Of a DNA stretch of 64,000 bases, positions 27,390 to 39,075 are shown piece after piece. The DNA lies in contig NZ_CADFEI010000006.1 of assembly GCF_902833225.1 (NCBI RefSeq), forward strand, positions 310,001-374,000. Direction: 5' to 3'. The translations under genes were made by a program, and so were the position numbers. Origin of the DNA: Burkholderia sp. BCC1644 (GTDB taxonomy: Bacteria; Pseudomonadota; Gammaproteobacteria; Burkholderiales; Burkholderiaceae). Every line of letters begins with the position of its first letter. Within the stretch, counting starts at the first letter, position 1. The notes below the pieces were generated by a model. It searched no databases. It saw only the letters and a program-made list of their open reading frames with translations, and was not told the origin of the DNA.

Positions 27390-29369
27390 ATGTCCGTTCC
27401 CGCCACCCCGCCGCTCGCCGATGCGATCCGCTTTCTCGCGATCGACGCGATCGTGCGCGCCGGCGAAGGCCACCAGGGCGTGCCGCTCGGCATGGCCGAA
27501 ATCGCGACCGCGCTGTTCACACGCCACCTGAAGTTCAATCCGGCCGATCCCGCGTGGCCCGATCGCGATCGCTTCGTGCTGTCGAACGGCCATGGCTCGA
27601 TGCTGCTGTACGCGCTGCTGCACCTGACCGGCTACCGGCGCATCGATCTCGACGCGATCCGGACGTTCCGCGAATTCGGCTCGCACTGCGCGGGCCACCC
27701 GGAATACGATCCGGCCGCCGGCATCGAGGTCACCACCGGGCCGCTCGGCCAGGGGATCGCGAACGCGTTCGGGATGGCGGTGGCCGAGGCATACCTGAAC
27801 GCGCGCTTCGGCGACGACATCGTCGATCACTACACGTACGCGTTTGTCGGCGACGGCTGCCTGCAGGAAGGCATCGGGCAGGAGATGATCTCGCTGGCCG
27901 GCCATCTGCGGCTCGGCAAGCTGATCCTGTGCTGGGACGACAACCGCATCACCGACGACGGCAGTACCGCGCTGTCGATTTCCGAGGACGTCGCCGAGCG
28001 GTTCCGCATCGCCGGCTGGCACGTGGTCGACGTCGACGGTCACGACATCGACGCGGTATCGGCCGCGCTCACCCTCGCCCGCACCGACCCGCGGCCGTCG
28101 ATGATCGCGTGCCGCACCGACATCGCGCGTGGCATCGCGCGCCTGCAGGGCCAGCGCGGCGGGCATAGCGGACGCCTGTACGACGCCGACGCCGATGCCG
28201 CGCGCCGCGACCGCGGCTGGCCGCATGCGTCGTTCGAGATTCCGGACGACGTGCTGTCCGCGTGGCGTGCGGCCGGACGGCGCAGCGCAGGCGAATATCT
28301 CGCGTGGCGCGCGCGCGTCGCCGCGCTGCCGGCCGCCGAGCGCGCCGAATTCGAGCGGGTGATCGCGGGCGAACTGCCCGACGGCTGGCAGGAAACCCTC
28401 GAGCGCTACCAGCGCAACGCGATCGATTCCGGCGAAGCGCAGGCCGGCATCGTCATTTCCGCGGAGATCAACGACCTGCTCGCGCCGGTGCTGCCGGAGC
28501 GCATGGTCGGCTGTGCCGACCTCGAAGCGCCGACGAGCCACAAGCGCAGCCTGCACGCGTTCACCGCCGCGGATCGGGCCGGCGCGTACGTGCATTGCGG
28601 GATCCGCGAGCACCTGATGGGCGCGATGGCGAACGGGATGGCCGCGCACGGCGGCGTGATTCCGCTCAGTGTCACGTATCTCGCGTTCTCGGACTACGAA
28701 CGGCCGGCGATGCGGATGGCCGCGCTGATGGGCCTGCCGGTCAAGTTCGTGTTCAGCCACGATTCGATCGGCGTTGGCCGCAACGGCCCCACGCACCAGC
28801 CGGTCGAGATTCTCGCGTCGCTGCGCGCGATGCCGAACATGCGCGTGTTCCGCCCCGCCGATGCGGTCGAGGCCGCCGAATGCTGGACGCTCGCGTATCG
28901 GCATCGCAGCGGGCCGAGCACGCTCGTGTTCGCGCGCCAGGCACTGCCGCTCGTGCGCCGGTCGGCCGGCCCCGGCAATGCGTGCGAGCGCGGCGCGTAC
29001 GTGCTCGCCGAAGCGGACGCGGGCGCGCGGCGCGTGACGCTGATCGCGACCGGCTCCGAAGTCGCGCTCGCGCTGGCCGCGCGCGAGCGGCTGCAACGGG
29101 ACGGCATCGGCACCGCCGTCGTGTCGATGCCATGCTGCGAACTGTTCGACGAACAGGACGCCACGTACCGGCAGGACGTGCTCGGCACGGGCACGGTGCG
29201 CGTCGCGGTGGAGGCCGCCGTGCGCTTCGGCTGGGACCGCTACCTCGGCAGCGCCGGCGAATTCGTCGGCATGAGCGGCTTCGGCGCATCGGGGCCGGCC
29301 GACACGCTGTACGCGCATTTCGGCATCACGCCCGAGCACATCGTCGCCGCCGCGAAGCGGCATCTGTGA
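27390..29369 (+). CDS. Transketolase, full length
   Basis: A protein of 659 residues with all three transketolase domains. Unlike the split copy it keeps both substrate histidines: His28 in GEGHQGVPLGMAEI and His103 in CAGHPEYDP. ThDP site GDGCLQEG (154-161) is followed by DDNRITDDG; the catalytic Glu397 is in GIREHLM. One deviation: the loop GVGRNGPTHQ (461-470) has Asn465 where E. coli TktA has an aspartate. It probably handles phosphorylated ketose/aldose pairs. Good SD (GAGGAG) before ATG 27390. Second transketolase in one operon. Confidence 0.9.
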   Translation: MSVPATPPLADAIRFLAIDAIVRAGEGHQGVPLGMAEIATALFTRHLKFNPADPAWPDRDRFVLSNGHGSMLLYALLHLTGYRRIDLDAIRTFREFGSHCAGHPEYDPAAGIEVTTGPLGQGIANAFGMAVAEAYLNARFGDDIVDHYTYAFVGDGCLQEGIGQEMISLAGHLRLGKLILCWDDNRITDDGSTALSISEDVAERFRIAGWHVVDVDGHDIDAVSAALTLARTDPRPSMIACRTDIARGIARLQGQRGGHSGRLYDADADAARRDRGWPHASFEIPDDVLSAWRAAGRRSAGEYLAWRARVAALPAAERAEFERVIAGELPDGWQETLERYQRNAIDSGEAQAGIVISAEINDLLAPVLPERMVGCADLEAPTSHKRSLHAFTAADRAGAYVHCGIREHLMGAMANGMAAHGGVIPLSVTYLAFSDYERPAMRMAALMGLPVKFVFSHDSIGVGRNGPTHQPVEILASLRAMPNMRVFRPADAVEAAECWTLAYRHRSGPSTLVFARQALPLVRRSAGPGNACERGAYVLAEADAGARRVTLIATGSEVALALAARERLQRDGIGTAVVSMPCCELFDEQDATYRQDVLGTGTVRVAVEAAVRFGWDRYLGSAGEFVGMSGFGASGPADTLYAHFGITPEHIVAAAKRHL

Positions 29370-29398
29370 ACCGTCACGTCATTCATCCAGCCACTGCC

Positions 29399-30358
29399 AT
29401 GCATACGATCGTTTTCCTCGACCGCGCGACGCTCGCGCCGCAGATCACCCTGCCCGCGCCGGCATTCGCGCATCGTCTCGTCGAATACCCGGGCACATGC
29501 GCCGAACAGGTGGTCGAACGCCTCGCCGGCGCGACCATCGCCATCACCAACAAGGTCGCGATCACCGCCGACATGCTCGCCGAGCTACCCGACCTGAAGC
29601 TGATCGCCGTCGCCGCGACCGGCACCGACTGCGTCGACAAGGCCGCGTGCGCGCAACGCGGCATCGCGGTCGCGAACATCCGCGGCTACGCAATCGACAC
29701 CGTGCCGGAGCACACGTTCGCGCTGATCCTCGCGCTGCAGCGCAACCTCGTCGCGTATCGCGACGACGTGCTGCGCGGCGTCTGGCAGCAATCGGGGCAG
29801 TTCTGCTTCTTCGACCATCCGATCCGCGACCTGTCGGGCGCGACGCTCGGCATCGTCGGCGAAGGCGTGCTCGGGCAGCGCGTCGCCGAACTCGCGAAAG
29901 CGTTCGGGATGCGCCCGCTGTTCGCCGCGCACAAGGGCGGCGGCACGGCCGGCATGCTCTACACGCCGTGGGAAACCGTGCTCGAAACCAGCGACATCAT
30001 CACGCTGCATTGCCCGCTCACGCCGCAAACGCGCAACCTGATCGCCGCGCCGGAATTCCGCGCGATGAAACGCAAGCCGCTGATCATCAACACCGCGCGC
30101 GGCGGGCTCGTCAACGAGCACGATCTGGTCGAGGCGCTCGACGAAGGGCTGATCGGCGGCGCCGGGTTCGACGTCGCGTCGGCGGAGCCGCCGGCCGGCG
30201 ACGATCCGATGATGCGCATCGCCGGCCGCCCGAACGTGATCCTGACACCGCATGTCGCGTGGGCGTCGGACGACGCGCAACAGGCGCTCGCGGATCAGTT
30301 GATCGGGAACATCGAGCGGTTTATCGCAGGATCGCCGAGGAATCTGGTGCAGGCGTGA
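29399..30358 (+). CDS. D-2-hydroxyacid dehydrogenase (hydroxypyruvate/glycerate type)
   Basis: A protein of 319 residues of the D-isomer 2-hydroxyacid dehydrogenase family. NAD-binding loop GIVGEGVLGQRVA, the catalytic arginine in NTARGGLVNE, glutamate in ASAEPPAGDD and histidine in LTPHVAWAS are all present. It would reduce hydroxypyruvate or glyoxylate, or oxidise D-glycerate. Hydroxypyruvate is a classical two-carbon donor of transketolase, so the pairing is suggestive. An alternative GTG start at 29366 overlaps the transketolase stop and would add 11 residues; ATG 29399 gives the usual family N-terminus. Confidence 0.88.
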   Translation: MHTIVFLDRATLAPQITLPAPAFAHRLVEYPGTCAEQVVERLAGATIAITNKVAITADMLAELPDLKLIAVAATGTDCVDKAACAQRGIAVANIRGYAIDTVPEHTFALILALQRNLVAYRDDVLRGVWQQSGQFCFFDHPIRDLSGATLGIVGEGVLGQRVAELAKAFGMRPLFAAHKGGGTAGMLYTPWETVLETSDIITLHCPLTPQTRNLIAAPEFRAMKRKPLIINTARGGLVNEHDLVEALDEGLIGGAGFDVASAEPPAGDDPMMRIAGRPNVILTPHVAWASDDAQQALADQLIGNIERFIAGSPRNLVQA

Positions 30359-30517
30359 CGACGGCTGCGCGCGGTGCGCGGTGAGTGGTGCGACGCCGGT
30401 TCGGCGCTGCGCGGGCCGCGCGGCCGCGTTACGTGGAACGCAACCGGCAACCGCACGCGGCACCGGCCCGCCTTCGTGGGCCTGGCGCGGATGCACGACG
30501 GTTCGTCCGCCGGGAAA

Positions 30518-31423
30518 TCAGCCGCTCACCGCCCGCCTGAACGAGAACCGCGCAGCCGGCATCCCCGCATGCCGCGTCTGCGCGACGAACACGCCGCCGG
30601 CATCGGCATCGCTCGCCAATGCGGCGTCGCTCAAGCCGACACGCGCACTCGTCACGTACAACCGGCCTTCGCCGTCGAGCGCTGCGCAGCTCGGCTGCGC
30701 GGTCGGCACGGCCACGCGCTCCGTCTCGACGCCGTCCGGCCCGTAGCGCACGACACGCCGGCCGCCCCACTGCGCGTTCCACAGCCCGCCGTCGCGGTCC
30801 ATCGTCGAGCCGTCCGGGTCGCCGTCCGCATCGGTCAGCCGCGCGAACGGCCGCACGTTGGCCACATCGCCGCCCGCGCGGTAATCGCACACGAGAATCT
30901 CGCGCACCAGCGAATCGCAGAAATACATCTTCGAACCATCGGGAGAAAACGCGATGCTGTTCGCGATCGCCGCCGCCGGCAGCGCAAGCCGCTCCAGCGT
31001 GAGGTCAGCATTGAGCCGGTAGAACCCGCCGACCGCTTGCGGCGGCTCGCTGCCTTCGTCCTTCATCCCGAACACGAATGCGCCTGACGGATCGCAGCGC
31101 CCGTCGTTCAGCCGCGTCGGCAGCTCGGGCTCGACGTCGACGATCCGCGTGAACGCGCCGCTGCGCAAGTCGAAGAACGCGAGATGCGTGGCGAGCCCGA
31201 CGAGCAGCACGTCCGGTTCATCGGTCAGCGCGAAGCACGCGAGCCGTTCCGGCATCGGCCACTGCGCGACGTCCGAGCCGTCCGCGCGGCAGCGCCACAA
31301 GCGTGCGCCTTCGATGTCCGTCCAGTACAACGCGTGCGTCGCGTCGCACCACGTCGCGCCTTCGCCGAGCGTGTTGCGGCTGTCCACGAGCAGCGCCGCC
31401 GCGCCCGGATGAATCTGTTGCAT
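30518..31423 (-). CDS. SMP-30/gluconolactonase-family sugar lactonase (L-arabinolactonase)
   Basis: A protein of 301 residues of the SMP-30/regucalcin six-bladed propeller family. Metal ligands are visible: Glu in LGEGATWCD, Asn in RLNDGRCDPSG, Asn/Asp in AIANSIAFSPDGSKMYFCDS. It hydrolyses the lactone made by the sugar dehydrogenase to the aldonate. As last gene of the arabinose operon it is best called L-arabinolactonase, perhaps also acting on galactonolactone. ATG 31423 has a GGGAGA site; the longer open frame crosses the araH side and is not used. Confidence 0.87.
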   Translation of the reverse strand: MQQIHPGAAALLVDSRNTLGEGATWCDATHALYWTDIEGARLWRCRADGSDVAQWPMPERLACFALTDEPDVLLVGLATHLAFFDLRSGAFTRIVDVEPELPTRLNDGRCDPSGAFVFGMKDEGSEPPQAVGGFYRLNADLTLERLALPAAAIANSIAFSPDGSKMYFCDSLVREILVCDYRAGGDVANVRPFARLTDADGDPDGSTMDRDGGLWNAQWGGRRVVRYGPDGVETERVAVPTAQPSCAALDGEGRLYVTSARVGLSDAALASDADAGGVFVAQTRHAGMPAARFSFRRAVSG

Positions 31424-31479
31424 GCCGTCTCCCGATGTCTGATCTGTCGCCTTCGCCCGCGGCCGCGCGTCCGTCAGGG

Positions 31480-32499
31480 TCAGATCTTCATCGCGCGCCG
31501 CTGGTTGCGACGATACTGGTCGAACAGCACCGCGAGCAACAGAATTCCGCCGCGTATCAGATATTGGTAAAACGTCGGCACGTTCAGCAGGCTCATCGCG
31601 TCCTGCACGGAGCCCATGATCAACACGCCGACCAGCACGCCGGAGATCGTCGCGACGCCGCCCGTCAGCGACACGCCGCCGAGCACGCACGCGGAGATCA
31701 CGCCGAGTTCGAGCCCGACCGACGTCTTCGGGTCGCCGAGGCTCATCCGCGACGCGAGCATCACGCCGGCGAAACCCGTCACGAGCCCCTGCAGCACGAA
31801 CACCGCGATCTTGATGCGCATCACCGGCAGCCCCGCGAGCAGCGCGGCCTCGCCGTTGCCGCCCACGGCCAGCACGTTCTTGCCGAACACGGTCTTGCGC
31901 AGCAGGAAGCCGAACACGACGAAGCCGACGATGTTGCTCCAGATCGGATACGAGATGCCGAGGAACGACCCGCCGCCGAGATCGAAGAAGCGCTCCTCGG
32001 AGATCATCACCGCGTCGCCGTTCGACGTGATGAACGCGAGCCCGCGCACGACTTCCATCATCGCGAGCGTGACGATCAGCGAATTGATCCGCCAGCGCGC
32101 GATCAGCACGCCGTTGACGAGCCCGACCGCACCGCCCGCGAGCACGCCGCCCGCGATGCCGAGCACGACGCTGTGCGTCGCGGTGATCAGCGTCGACGCG
32201 ACGACACCCGAGAACGCGACGATCGACGCGACCGACAGGTCGACCTCACCGAGCGCGAGCACGAACATCATCGTCACCGCGATCGAGCCGATCAGCGTGA
32301 CCGACAGCAGCAGGCCCTGGATGTTGCGCGGCGTGAGGAAGTCCGGCACCGTCAGCGACAGCGTCGCGAACAGCACGAGGAACACCATCACGATGCCGGA
32401 GCGGTTGATCAGTTGCCACACGCCGCCGCGCGCTCGCACGGGCGCGGCAGCGGCATCGGGGGACGGGGAAGTGCGTTGGGGTTGCATTGCCTGGCTCAT
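31480..32499 (-). CDS. araH: Sugar ABC transporter permease (AraH type)
   Basis: A protein of 339 residues, polytopic, with the RbsC/AraH-type blocks ALGEVDLSVASIVAFSGVVA (near TM3), VNGVLIARWRINSLIVTL and the terminal AVLFDQYRRNQR. It forms the membrane channel of the pentose/galactose importer with the adjacent ATPase and binding protein. Spacing of 30 bp from araG. Confidence 0.92.
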   Translation of the reverse strand: MSQAMQPQRTSPSPDAAAAPVRARGGVWQLINRSGIVMVFLVLFATLSLTVPDFLTPRNIQGLLLSVTLIGSIAVTMMFVLALGEVDLSVASIVAFSGVVASTLITATHSVVLGIAGGVLAGGAVGLVNGVLIARWRINSLIVTLAMMEVVRGLAFITSNGDAVMISEERFFDLGGGSFLGISYPIWSNIVGFVVFGFLLRKTVFGKNVLAVGGNGEAALLAGLPVMRIKIAVFVLQGLVTGFAGVMLASRMSLGDPKTSVGLELGVISACVLGGVSLTGGVATISGVLVGVLIMGSVQDAMSLLNVPTFYQYLIRGGILLLAVLFDQYRRNQRRAMKI

Positions 32500-32529
32500 A
32501 ACGTTTGCTTTCCGGTTGACTGCAGGCCG

Positions 32530-34077
32530 CTAGCGCGGCAGCGCGAGCTTGATCAGCGCGTCGGGCGTCGCCTGCGCCTTCGCGACCTCGCCCGCGATCC
32601 GTCCTTCCTTCATCACGATGATCCGGTCCGACACGCCGATCACCTCGGCCAGGTCGCTCGACACGAGGATCACCGTGCGGCCCGCTTCCGCGAGTTCGTA
32701 GAACAGGTTGTAGATTTCCGCGCGCGCGCCGACGTCGATGCCGCGCGTCGGCTCGTCCATCAGGAACACGTCGATGCGCTCGGCCAGCCAGCGCGCGAGC
32801 ACGACCTTCTGCTGGTTGCCGCCGGACAGCGCGCCGATCGGCGTATCGCCATCGCGGGTCTTGATCGCGAGCCGCTCGATGTAGCGTTGCGCGAGTTCAC
32901 GTTCACGCCGCCCGTCGAGCAGCACGCGCGCCGGGCTGAAATGACGGCGCGCGCTGATGTTCAGGTTGTCGGCCACCGACGCGATCGCGACGATGCCTTC
33001 CTGCTTGCGGTCTTCCGGGCACAGCGCGAGACCGGCGCGCACCGCGTCGCGCGGGCTCCCGAATGCAACGCGTTTCCCGTTCAGCTCGACGTGCCCGGCG
33101 CTCGGGCGCGCGGCGCCGTACAGCAGCTTCATCAGCTCCGAGCGGCCCGCGCCGACGAGCCCGAAGAAGCCGACGATCTCGCCGCGCCGCGCGGTGAACG
33201 ACACGGGCTCGGCAAGCCCCGGCCCCGCCAGCCCCTTCGCCTCGATCAGCACGTCGCCGGCCGCGCGCGGCCGGTAGCCGTACACGTCCTCGATCGAGCG
33301 GCCGACCATGCAGCCGATCAGCCGGTCGCGGTCGAGATCGGTGACGGAATCGAACGTGTCGATGCGACGGCCGTCGCGGAACACGGTCACGCGGTCGCAC
33401 AGTTCATACACTTCTTCCATCCGGTGCGTGACGTAGATGATCGCGCGGCCTTCCGCACGCAGCGCGCGGATGATCCGGAACAGCTGGGTGGTTTCCCGCG
33501 CCGACAGCGAACTCGTCGGCTCGTCGAACGCGATCACGCGCGCGTCGCGCATCAGCGCCTTGCCGATCTCGATCATCTGGCGCTGCCCGATCGACAGGTA
33601 CTTCACCGGAATGCCCGGATCGATGTGCTCGCCGAGCCGCTCCAGCGCATCGAGTGCGCGCGCGGCGAGCGAACGCTCGTCGACCACGCCGAGCCGGCTC
33701 GGCAACTGCCCGAGCATCAGGTTCTCCGCGACTGTCAGCTCGGGCACCAGATGCAGCTCCTGGTAGATGATCGCGATACCGGCCTCGAGCGCCGCGCGCG
33801 TCGACGCGAAGCGCTGTTCGGCGCCGTTCAGCGTCAGCGTGCCGGCCTGCGGCTGGTTCACGCCGGACAGCACCTTCAGCAGCGTCGACTTGCCCGCGCC
33901 GTTCTCGCCCATCAGCCCGTGCACCTCGCCCGCGCGCACCGACAGCGACACGCCATCGAGCGCACGCACGCCCGGGAACGTCACCGTGATGCCGTCGAGC
34001 GCGAGCAGCGGGCCGTCCGGCGGCGTGACCGCCTCGGCGTTGCTGCCGGACACGGCCGTCATCGTCTGCATCGTCAT
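32530..34077 (-). CDS. araG: Sugar ABC transporter ATPase (AraG type, two ABC domains)
   Basis: A protein of 515 residues with two fused nucleotide-binding domains. First: Walker [10 protein letters not shown] and signature [10 protein letters not shown]. Second: degenerate Walker [10 protein letters not shown] and signature [15 protein letters not shown] with Walker [13 protein letters not shown]. This is the AraG/RbsA/MglA layout. It powers L-arabinose (and possibly D-galactose) uptake. Start at ATG 34077, 20 bp after the binding protein stop; the open frame runs far upstream through araF in another frame and was trimmed. Confidence 0.93.
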   Translation of the reverse strand: MTMQTMTAVSGSNAEAVTPPDGPLLALDGITVTFPGVRALDGVSLSVRAGEVHGLMGENGAGKSTLLKVLSGVNQPQAGTLTLNGAEQRFASTRAALEAGIAIIYQELHLVPELTVAENLMLGQLPSRLGVVDERSLAARALDALERLGEHIDPGIPVKYLSIGQRQMIEIGKALMRDARVIAFDEPTSSLSARETTQLFRIIRALRAEGRAIIYVTHRMEEVYELCDRVTVFRDGRRIDTFDSVTDLDRDRLIGCMVGRSIEDVYGYRPRAAGDVLIEAKGLAGPGLAEPVSFTARRGEIVGFFGLVGAGRSELMKLLYGAARPSAGHVELNGKRVAFGSPRDAVRAGLALCPEDRKQEGIVAIASVADNLNISARRHFSPARVLLDGRRERELAQRYIERLAIKTRDGDTPIGALSGGNQQKVVLARWLAERIDVFLMDEPTRGIDVGARAEIYNLFYELAEAGRTVILVSSDLAEVIGVSDRIIVMKEGRIAGEVAKAQATPDALIKLALPR

Positions 34078-34097
34078 CGCGTTCTCGTCTCGTGCGC

Positions 34098-35111
34098 TCA
34101 GATGCCGAGCTCGGTGCGCACGGCCTGCCAGTTCGCGCGCGTCATCAGCTTGCCGCTCGTCTGCGTGTCGGCCGGCGGCGTCTTGCCGTTGCGGATCCAG
34201 TCGACGAGGTTCTGGGTGCTGTCCTTGCCGTGGTTCGTCGAGCTGACCGCGATCGTCCCGTAGAAACCGGTCGGCTCCTTCTTCTGGAATTCGGCGAACG
34301 CCTCGCCCGCACCGTTGATGCCGACACCGATCACGTCGGCCGACGGGATGTGCAGCTGTTCGGTCGCGCGCACCGCGCCGAGCACGGTTTCCTCGTTCAG
34401 CGCGTAGACCACCCACTTCTTGATGTTCGGATGACGCGCGAGCACGGGCGCGGCCGCGCTGAAGCCGCCTTCGTCGTCGGTCGTCTTCTGCGGCGCGTCG
34501 AAGATGTTCTCCTTGCGGAAGCCGCTCGCGAGCAGCGCCTGCGTCGCCCCGTCGGTGCGCAGCTTCGCGGTCGGCAGCTCGTAGTTCGTGACCCGCAGCG
34601 CGCCGACTTCCTCGGGCTTCCAGCCGCGCCGCTTCATCTCGTCGGCGATCGCCTGGCCGACCTGGTTGCCGATCTTGGTCGCCGACATCCCGAGGTGCGG
34701 CACGTTCACGAGCGGCTTGCCGGTCGAATCGACGAGCTGGTCGTCGACCGTCACGAACTTCATGTTGTAGCGCTTCGCACGCGCGGCGATCGCCGGGCCG
34801 AGACGCACGTCGGGCGCGCAGATCACGAAGCCTTGCGCACCTTGCGAGCCGAGGTTGTCGATTGCGGCCAGCACCTTCTCGCCGTCGGGCGTGCCGATCT
34901 TCACGACCGAGAAATTCTCCTTCTGGCCGAGCGCGGACGCCGCGTTCTGCTCGTTGATGAACCACGCCTGCTCGGGCATCTTCACGAGGAAGCCGATCTT
35001 CAGCGGCGCGTCGGCGCGCGCGGCGCCCTGCATGCCGAGCGGTGCGATGCAGAGCGCGGCCAGCAGCGCGCGCAACGTATGACGGCGAATCGTGTGAGTC
35101 GTGCGGTTCAT
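34098..35111 (-). CDS. araF: L-arabinose periplasmic binding protein
   Basis: A protein of 337 residues with a signal peptide (cleavage after ARA) followed by [21 protein letters not shown], the start of E. coli-type arabinose-binding proteins. Later blocks [29 protein letters not shown] and [14 protein letters not shown] also agree. It binds L-arabinose, and in relatives D-galactose, in the periplasm. AGGAG precedes the ATG at 35111. Confidence 0.93.
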   Translation of the reverse strand: MNRTTHTIRRHTLRALLAALCIAPLGMQGAARADAPLKIGFLVKMPEQAWFINEQNAASALGQKENFSVVKIGTPDGEKVLAAIDNLGSQGAQGFVICAPDVRLGPAIAARAKRYNMKFVTVDDQLVDSTGKPLVNVPHLGMSATKIGNQVGQAIADEMKRRGWKPEEVGALRVTNYELPTAKLRTDGATQALLASGFRKENIFDAPQKTTDDEGGFSAAAPVLARHPNIKKWVVYALNEETVLGAVRATEQLHIPSADVIGVGINGAGEAFAEFQKKEPTGFYGTIAVSSTNHGKDSTQNLVDWIRNGKTPPADTQTSGKLMTRANWQAVRTELGI

Positions 35112-35194
35112 GCGGTGTCTCCTGGGTGTCGGCTTGTGCCGTGATGTATGCGGTAATGATTCGTCGTGCGCGCTTCGGCGCGAAGCGCGCACGC

Positions 35195-37079
<1,885 letters not shown>

Positions 37080-37142
37080 GTTTCGCGTCCTGCGCCGGCT
37101 TCGGTAGCGACCGGCCGTCTTGCGTTCACGGTTTCACGAAGC

Positions 37143-37161
37143 GCGGACCGGCAAGGTCCGC
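37143..37161 (-). other. Intercistronic hairpin in arabinose operon
   Basis: GCGGACC and GGTCCGC pair into a 7-bp stem around GGCAA, within the 130-bp gap between the arabonate dehydratase and KDA dehydratase genes. The rest of that gap is GC-rich with no coding signal. Possibly an mRNA processing or stability element. Confidence 0.4.
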
Positions 37162-37209
37162 AACCGGCTGCGCCGCACCTCGCGCCGCTCGCCGCCCGCC
37201 GCCCGCCGC

Positions 37210-38961
37210 TCAATGCGAATGGCTCGGCACGTCCGCGCCGCGCGTGCCGACCAGGAAGTCGAGGTCGCACCCCTCGTCGGCCTGCAGCACGTGATCGATG
37301 TACAGCCGCGCGTACCCGCCCTTGCCGAGCTGGCCGGCCACGCCCGGCGCCGCGTTCGGATCGACGTCCGACAGGCGGCGCTGCAGTTCGTCGTCCGGAA
37401 TGTCGAGATGCAGCGTGCCGGCCGCGCAGTCGAGTTCGATCCAGTCGCCGTTGCGCACGGCCGCGAGCGGCCCGCCGGCGGCGGCCTCCGGCGCGACGTG
37501 CAGCACGACCGTGCCGTACGCGGTGCCGCTCATCCGCGCATCCGAAATCCGCACCATGTCCTTCACGCCCTGGCGCAGCAGCTTCGGCGGCAGCCCCATG
37601 TTGCCGACCTCGGCCATGCCCGGATAACCGCGCGGCCCGCAGTTCTTCAGCACGAGCACCGAGCTGGCGTCGACGTCGAGCGCTTCGTCGTTGATCGTCG
37701 CCTTGTAGTGGTCGAGGTTCTCGAACACGACCGCGCGGCCGCGATGCTTCAGCAATTCGGGGCTTGCCGCCGACGGTTTCAGCACCGCGCCGCGCGGCGC
37801 GAGATTGCCGCGCAGGATGCAGATGCCGCCGTCCGCGATCAGCGGCCGGTCGAGCGGGCGGATCACCTCGTCGTCGTAGTTCGGCGCTTCGCGCACGTTG
37901 TCCCACAGCGACTTGCCGTTCACCGTCAGCGCGTCCGGATGCGGCAGCAACCCGCCCTCGCCGAGCCGGCGCAGCACGGCCGGCAGCCCGCCCGCGTAAT
38001 AGAACTCCTCCATCAGGAAGCGCCCCGACGGCATCAGGTCGACGATCGTCGGCGTGTCGCGGCCGATGCGCATCCAGTCTTCCAGTTCGAGCGGCACGCC
38101 GATGCGGCCCGCGATCGCCTTCAGGTGGATCACGGCATTCGTCGAGCCGCCGATCGCCGCGTTCGCGCGGATCGCGTTCTCGAACGCCGCGCGCGTCAGG
38201 ATCTTCGACAGCACGAGCCCTTCGAGCGCCATCTCGACGATGCGGATGCCCGACATGTGCGCGAGCACGTAGCGACGCGAATCGACGGCCGGAATCGCCG
38301 CGTTGTGCGGCAGCGCGACGCCGAGCGCCTCGGCCATGCACGCCATCGTCGACGCGGTGCCCATCGTGTTGCAGGTGCCGGCCGAGCGCGACATCCCGGC
38401 CTCGGCCGACAGGAAGTGATGGAGATCGATCTCGCCGGCCTTCAGCGCTTCGTGCAGCTGCCACACGGCCGTGCCCGACCCGATGTTTTTGCCTTCGAGC
38501 TTGCCGTTCAGCATCGGGCCGCCCGACACGACGATCGCCGGCACGTCGCAGCTCGCCGCGCCCATCAGCAGCGCGGGCGTCGTCTTGTCGCAGCCGGCGA
38601 GCAGCACGACCGCGTCGATCGGGTTGCCGCGGATCGCCTCCTCGACGTCCATCGACGCGAGGTTGCGCGTGAGCATCGCCGACGGCCGCAGGTTCGATTC
38701 GCCGTTCGAGAACACCGGGAACTCGACCGGGAAACCGCCTGCTTCGGAGATCCCGCGCTTCACGTGCTCGGCGAGCTTGCGGAAGTGGGCGTTGCACGGC
38801 GTCAGTTCGGACCACGTATTGCAGATGCCGACGATCGGCCGGCCGTCGAACTCGTGATCGGGGATGCCCTGGTTCTTCATCCAGCTCCGGTACATGAAGC
38901 CGTTCTTGTCGTTCGTACCGAACCATTGGGCGGAGCGCAGCCTGGGTTTTGTTGCCGACAT
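37210..38961 (-). CDS. L-arabonate dehydratase (IlvD/Edd family, Fe-S)
   Basis: A protein of 583 residues of the dihydroxyacid/sugar acid dehydratase family. The iron-sulfur ligands are visible as Cys47 (GICNTW), Cys124 (AGCDKTTPA) and Cys197 (GTCNTMGTAS); Lys126 is the lysine expected to be carbamylated at the magnesium site. It dehydrates L-arabonate to L-2-keto-3-deoxyarabonate. The SAEAGMSRSAGTCNTMG wording suits the pentonate branch rather than IlvD itself. First gene of the operon, divergent from the LysR regulator. Confidence 0.92.
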   Translation of the reverse strand: MSATKPRLRSAQWFGTNDKNGFMYRSWMKNQGIPDHEFDGRPIVGICNTWSELTPCNAHFRKLAEHVKRGISEAGGFPVEFPVFSNGESNLRPSAMLTRNLASMDVEEAIRGNPIDAVVLLAGCDKTTPALLMGAASCDVPAIVVSGGPMLNGKLEGKNIGSGTAVWQLHEALKAGEIDLHHFLSAEAGMSRSAGTCNTMGTASTMACMAEALGVALPHNAAIPAVDSRRYVLAHMSGIRIVEMALEGLVLSKILTRAAFENAIRANAAIGGSTNAVIHLKAIAGRIGVPLELEDWMRIGRDTPTIVDLMPSGRFLMEEFYYAGGLPAVLRRLGEGGLLPHPDALTVNGKSLWDNVREAPNYDDEVIRPLDRPLIADGGICILRGNLAPRGAVLKPSAASPELLKHRGRAVVFENLDHYKATINDEALDVDASSVLVLKNCGPRGYPGMAEVGNMGLPPKLLRQGVKDMVRISDARMSGTAYGTVVLHVAPEAAAGGPLAAVRNGDWIELDCAAGTLHLDIPDDELQRRLSDVDPNAAPGVAGQLGKGGYARLYIDHVLQADEGCDLDFLVGTRGADVPSHSH

Positions 38962-39075
38962 CGTCAGTCCTGTGGTGACGGGATACCGGCGCAGTCTAGG
39001 CAGAATTTTGATAACTGGCTAATGACGTTTTTGGCGATTACGATATCGATTCCGATATCGATATAAACCCGTACG
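38962..39075. promoter_or_regulatory. Divergent promoter, arabinose operon / LysR regulator
   Basis: A 114-bp, partly AT-rich gap. It contains two direct copies of CGATATCGAT at 39041-39050 and 39053-39062, 12 bp apart start to start, just before the LysR start codon. GATAACTGGCTAATGACG lies further left (about 39009-39026). Candidate LysR binding region for the GbpR-like protein. Confidence 0.5.

Noticed and set aside
25280..27538. Frame of 752 codons opposite the TRAP permease
   Set aside because: Extremely Arg/Asp/His-rich low-complexity translation with no domain; explained by codon bias of the membrane protein gene.
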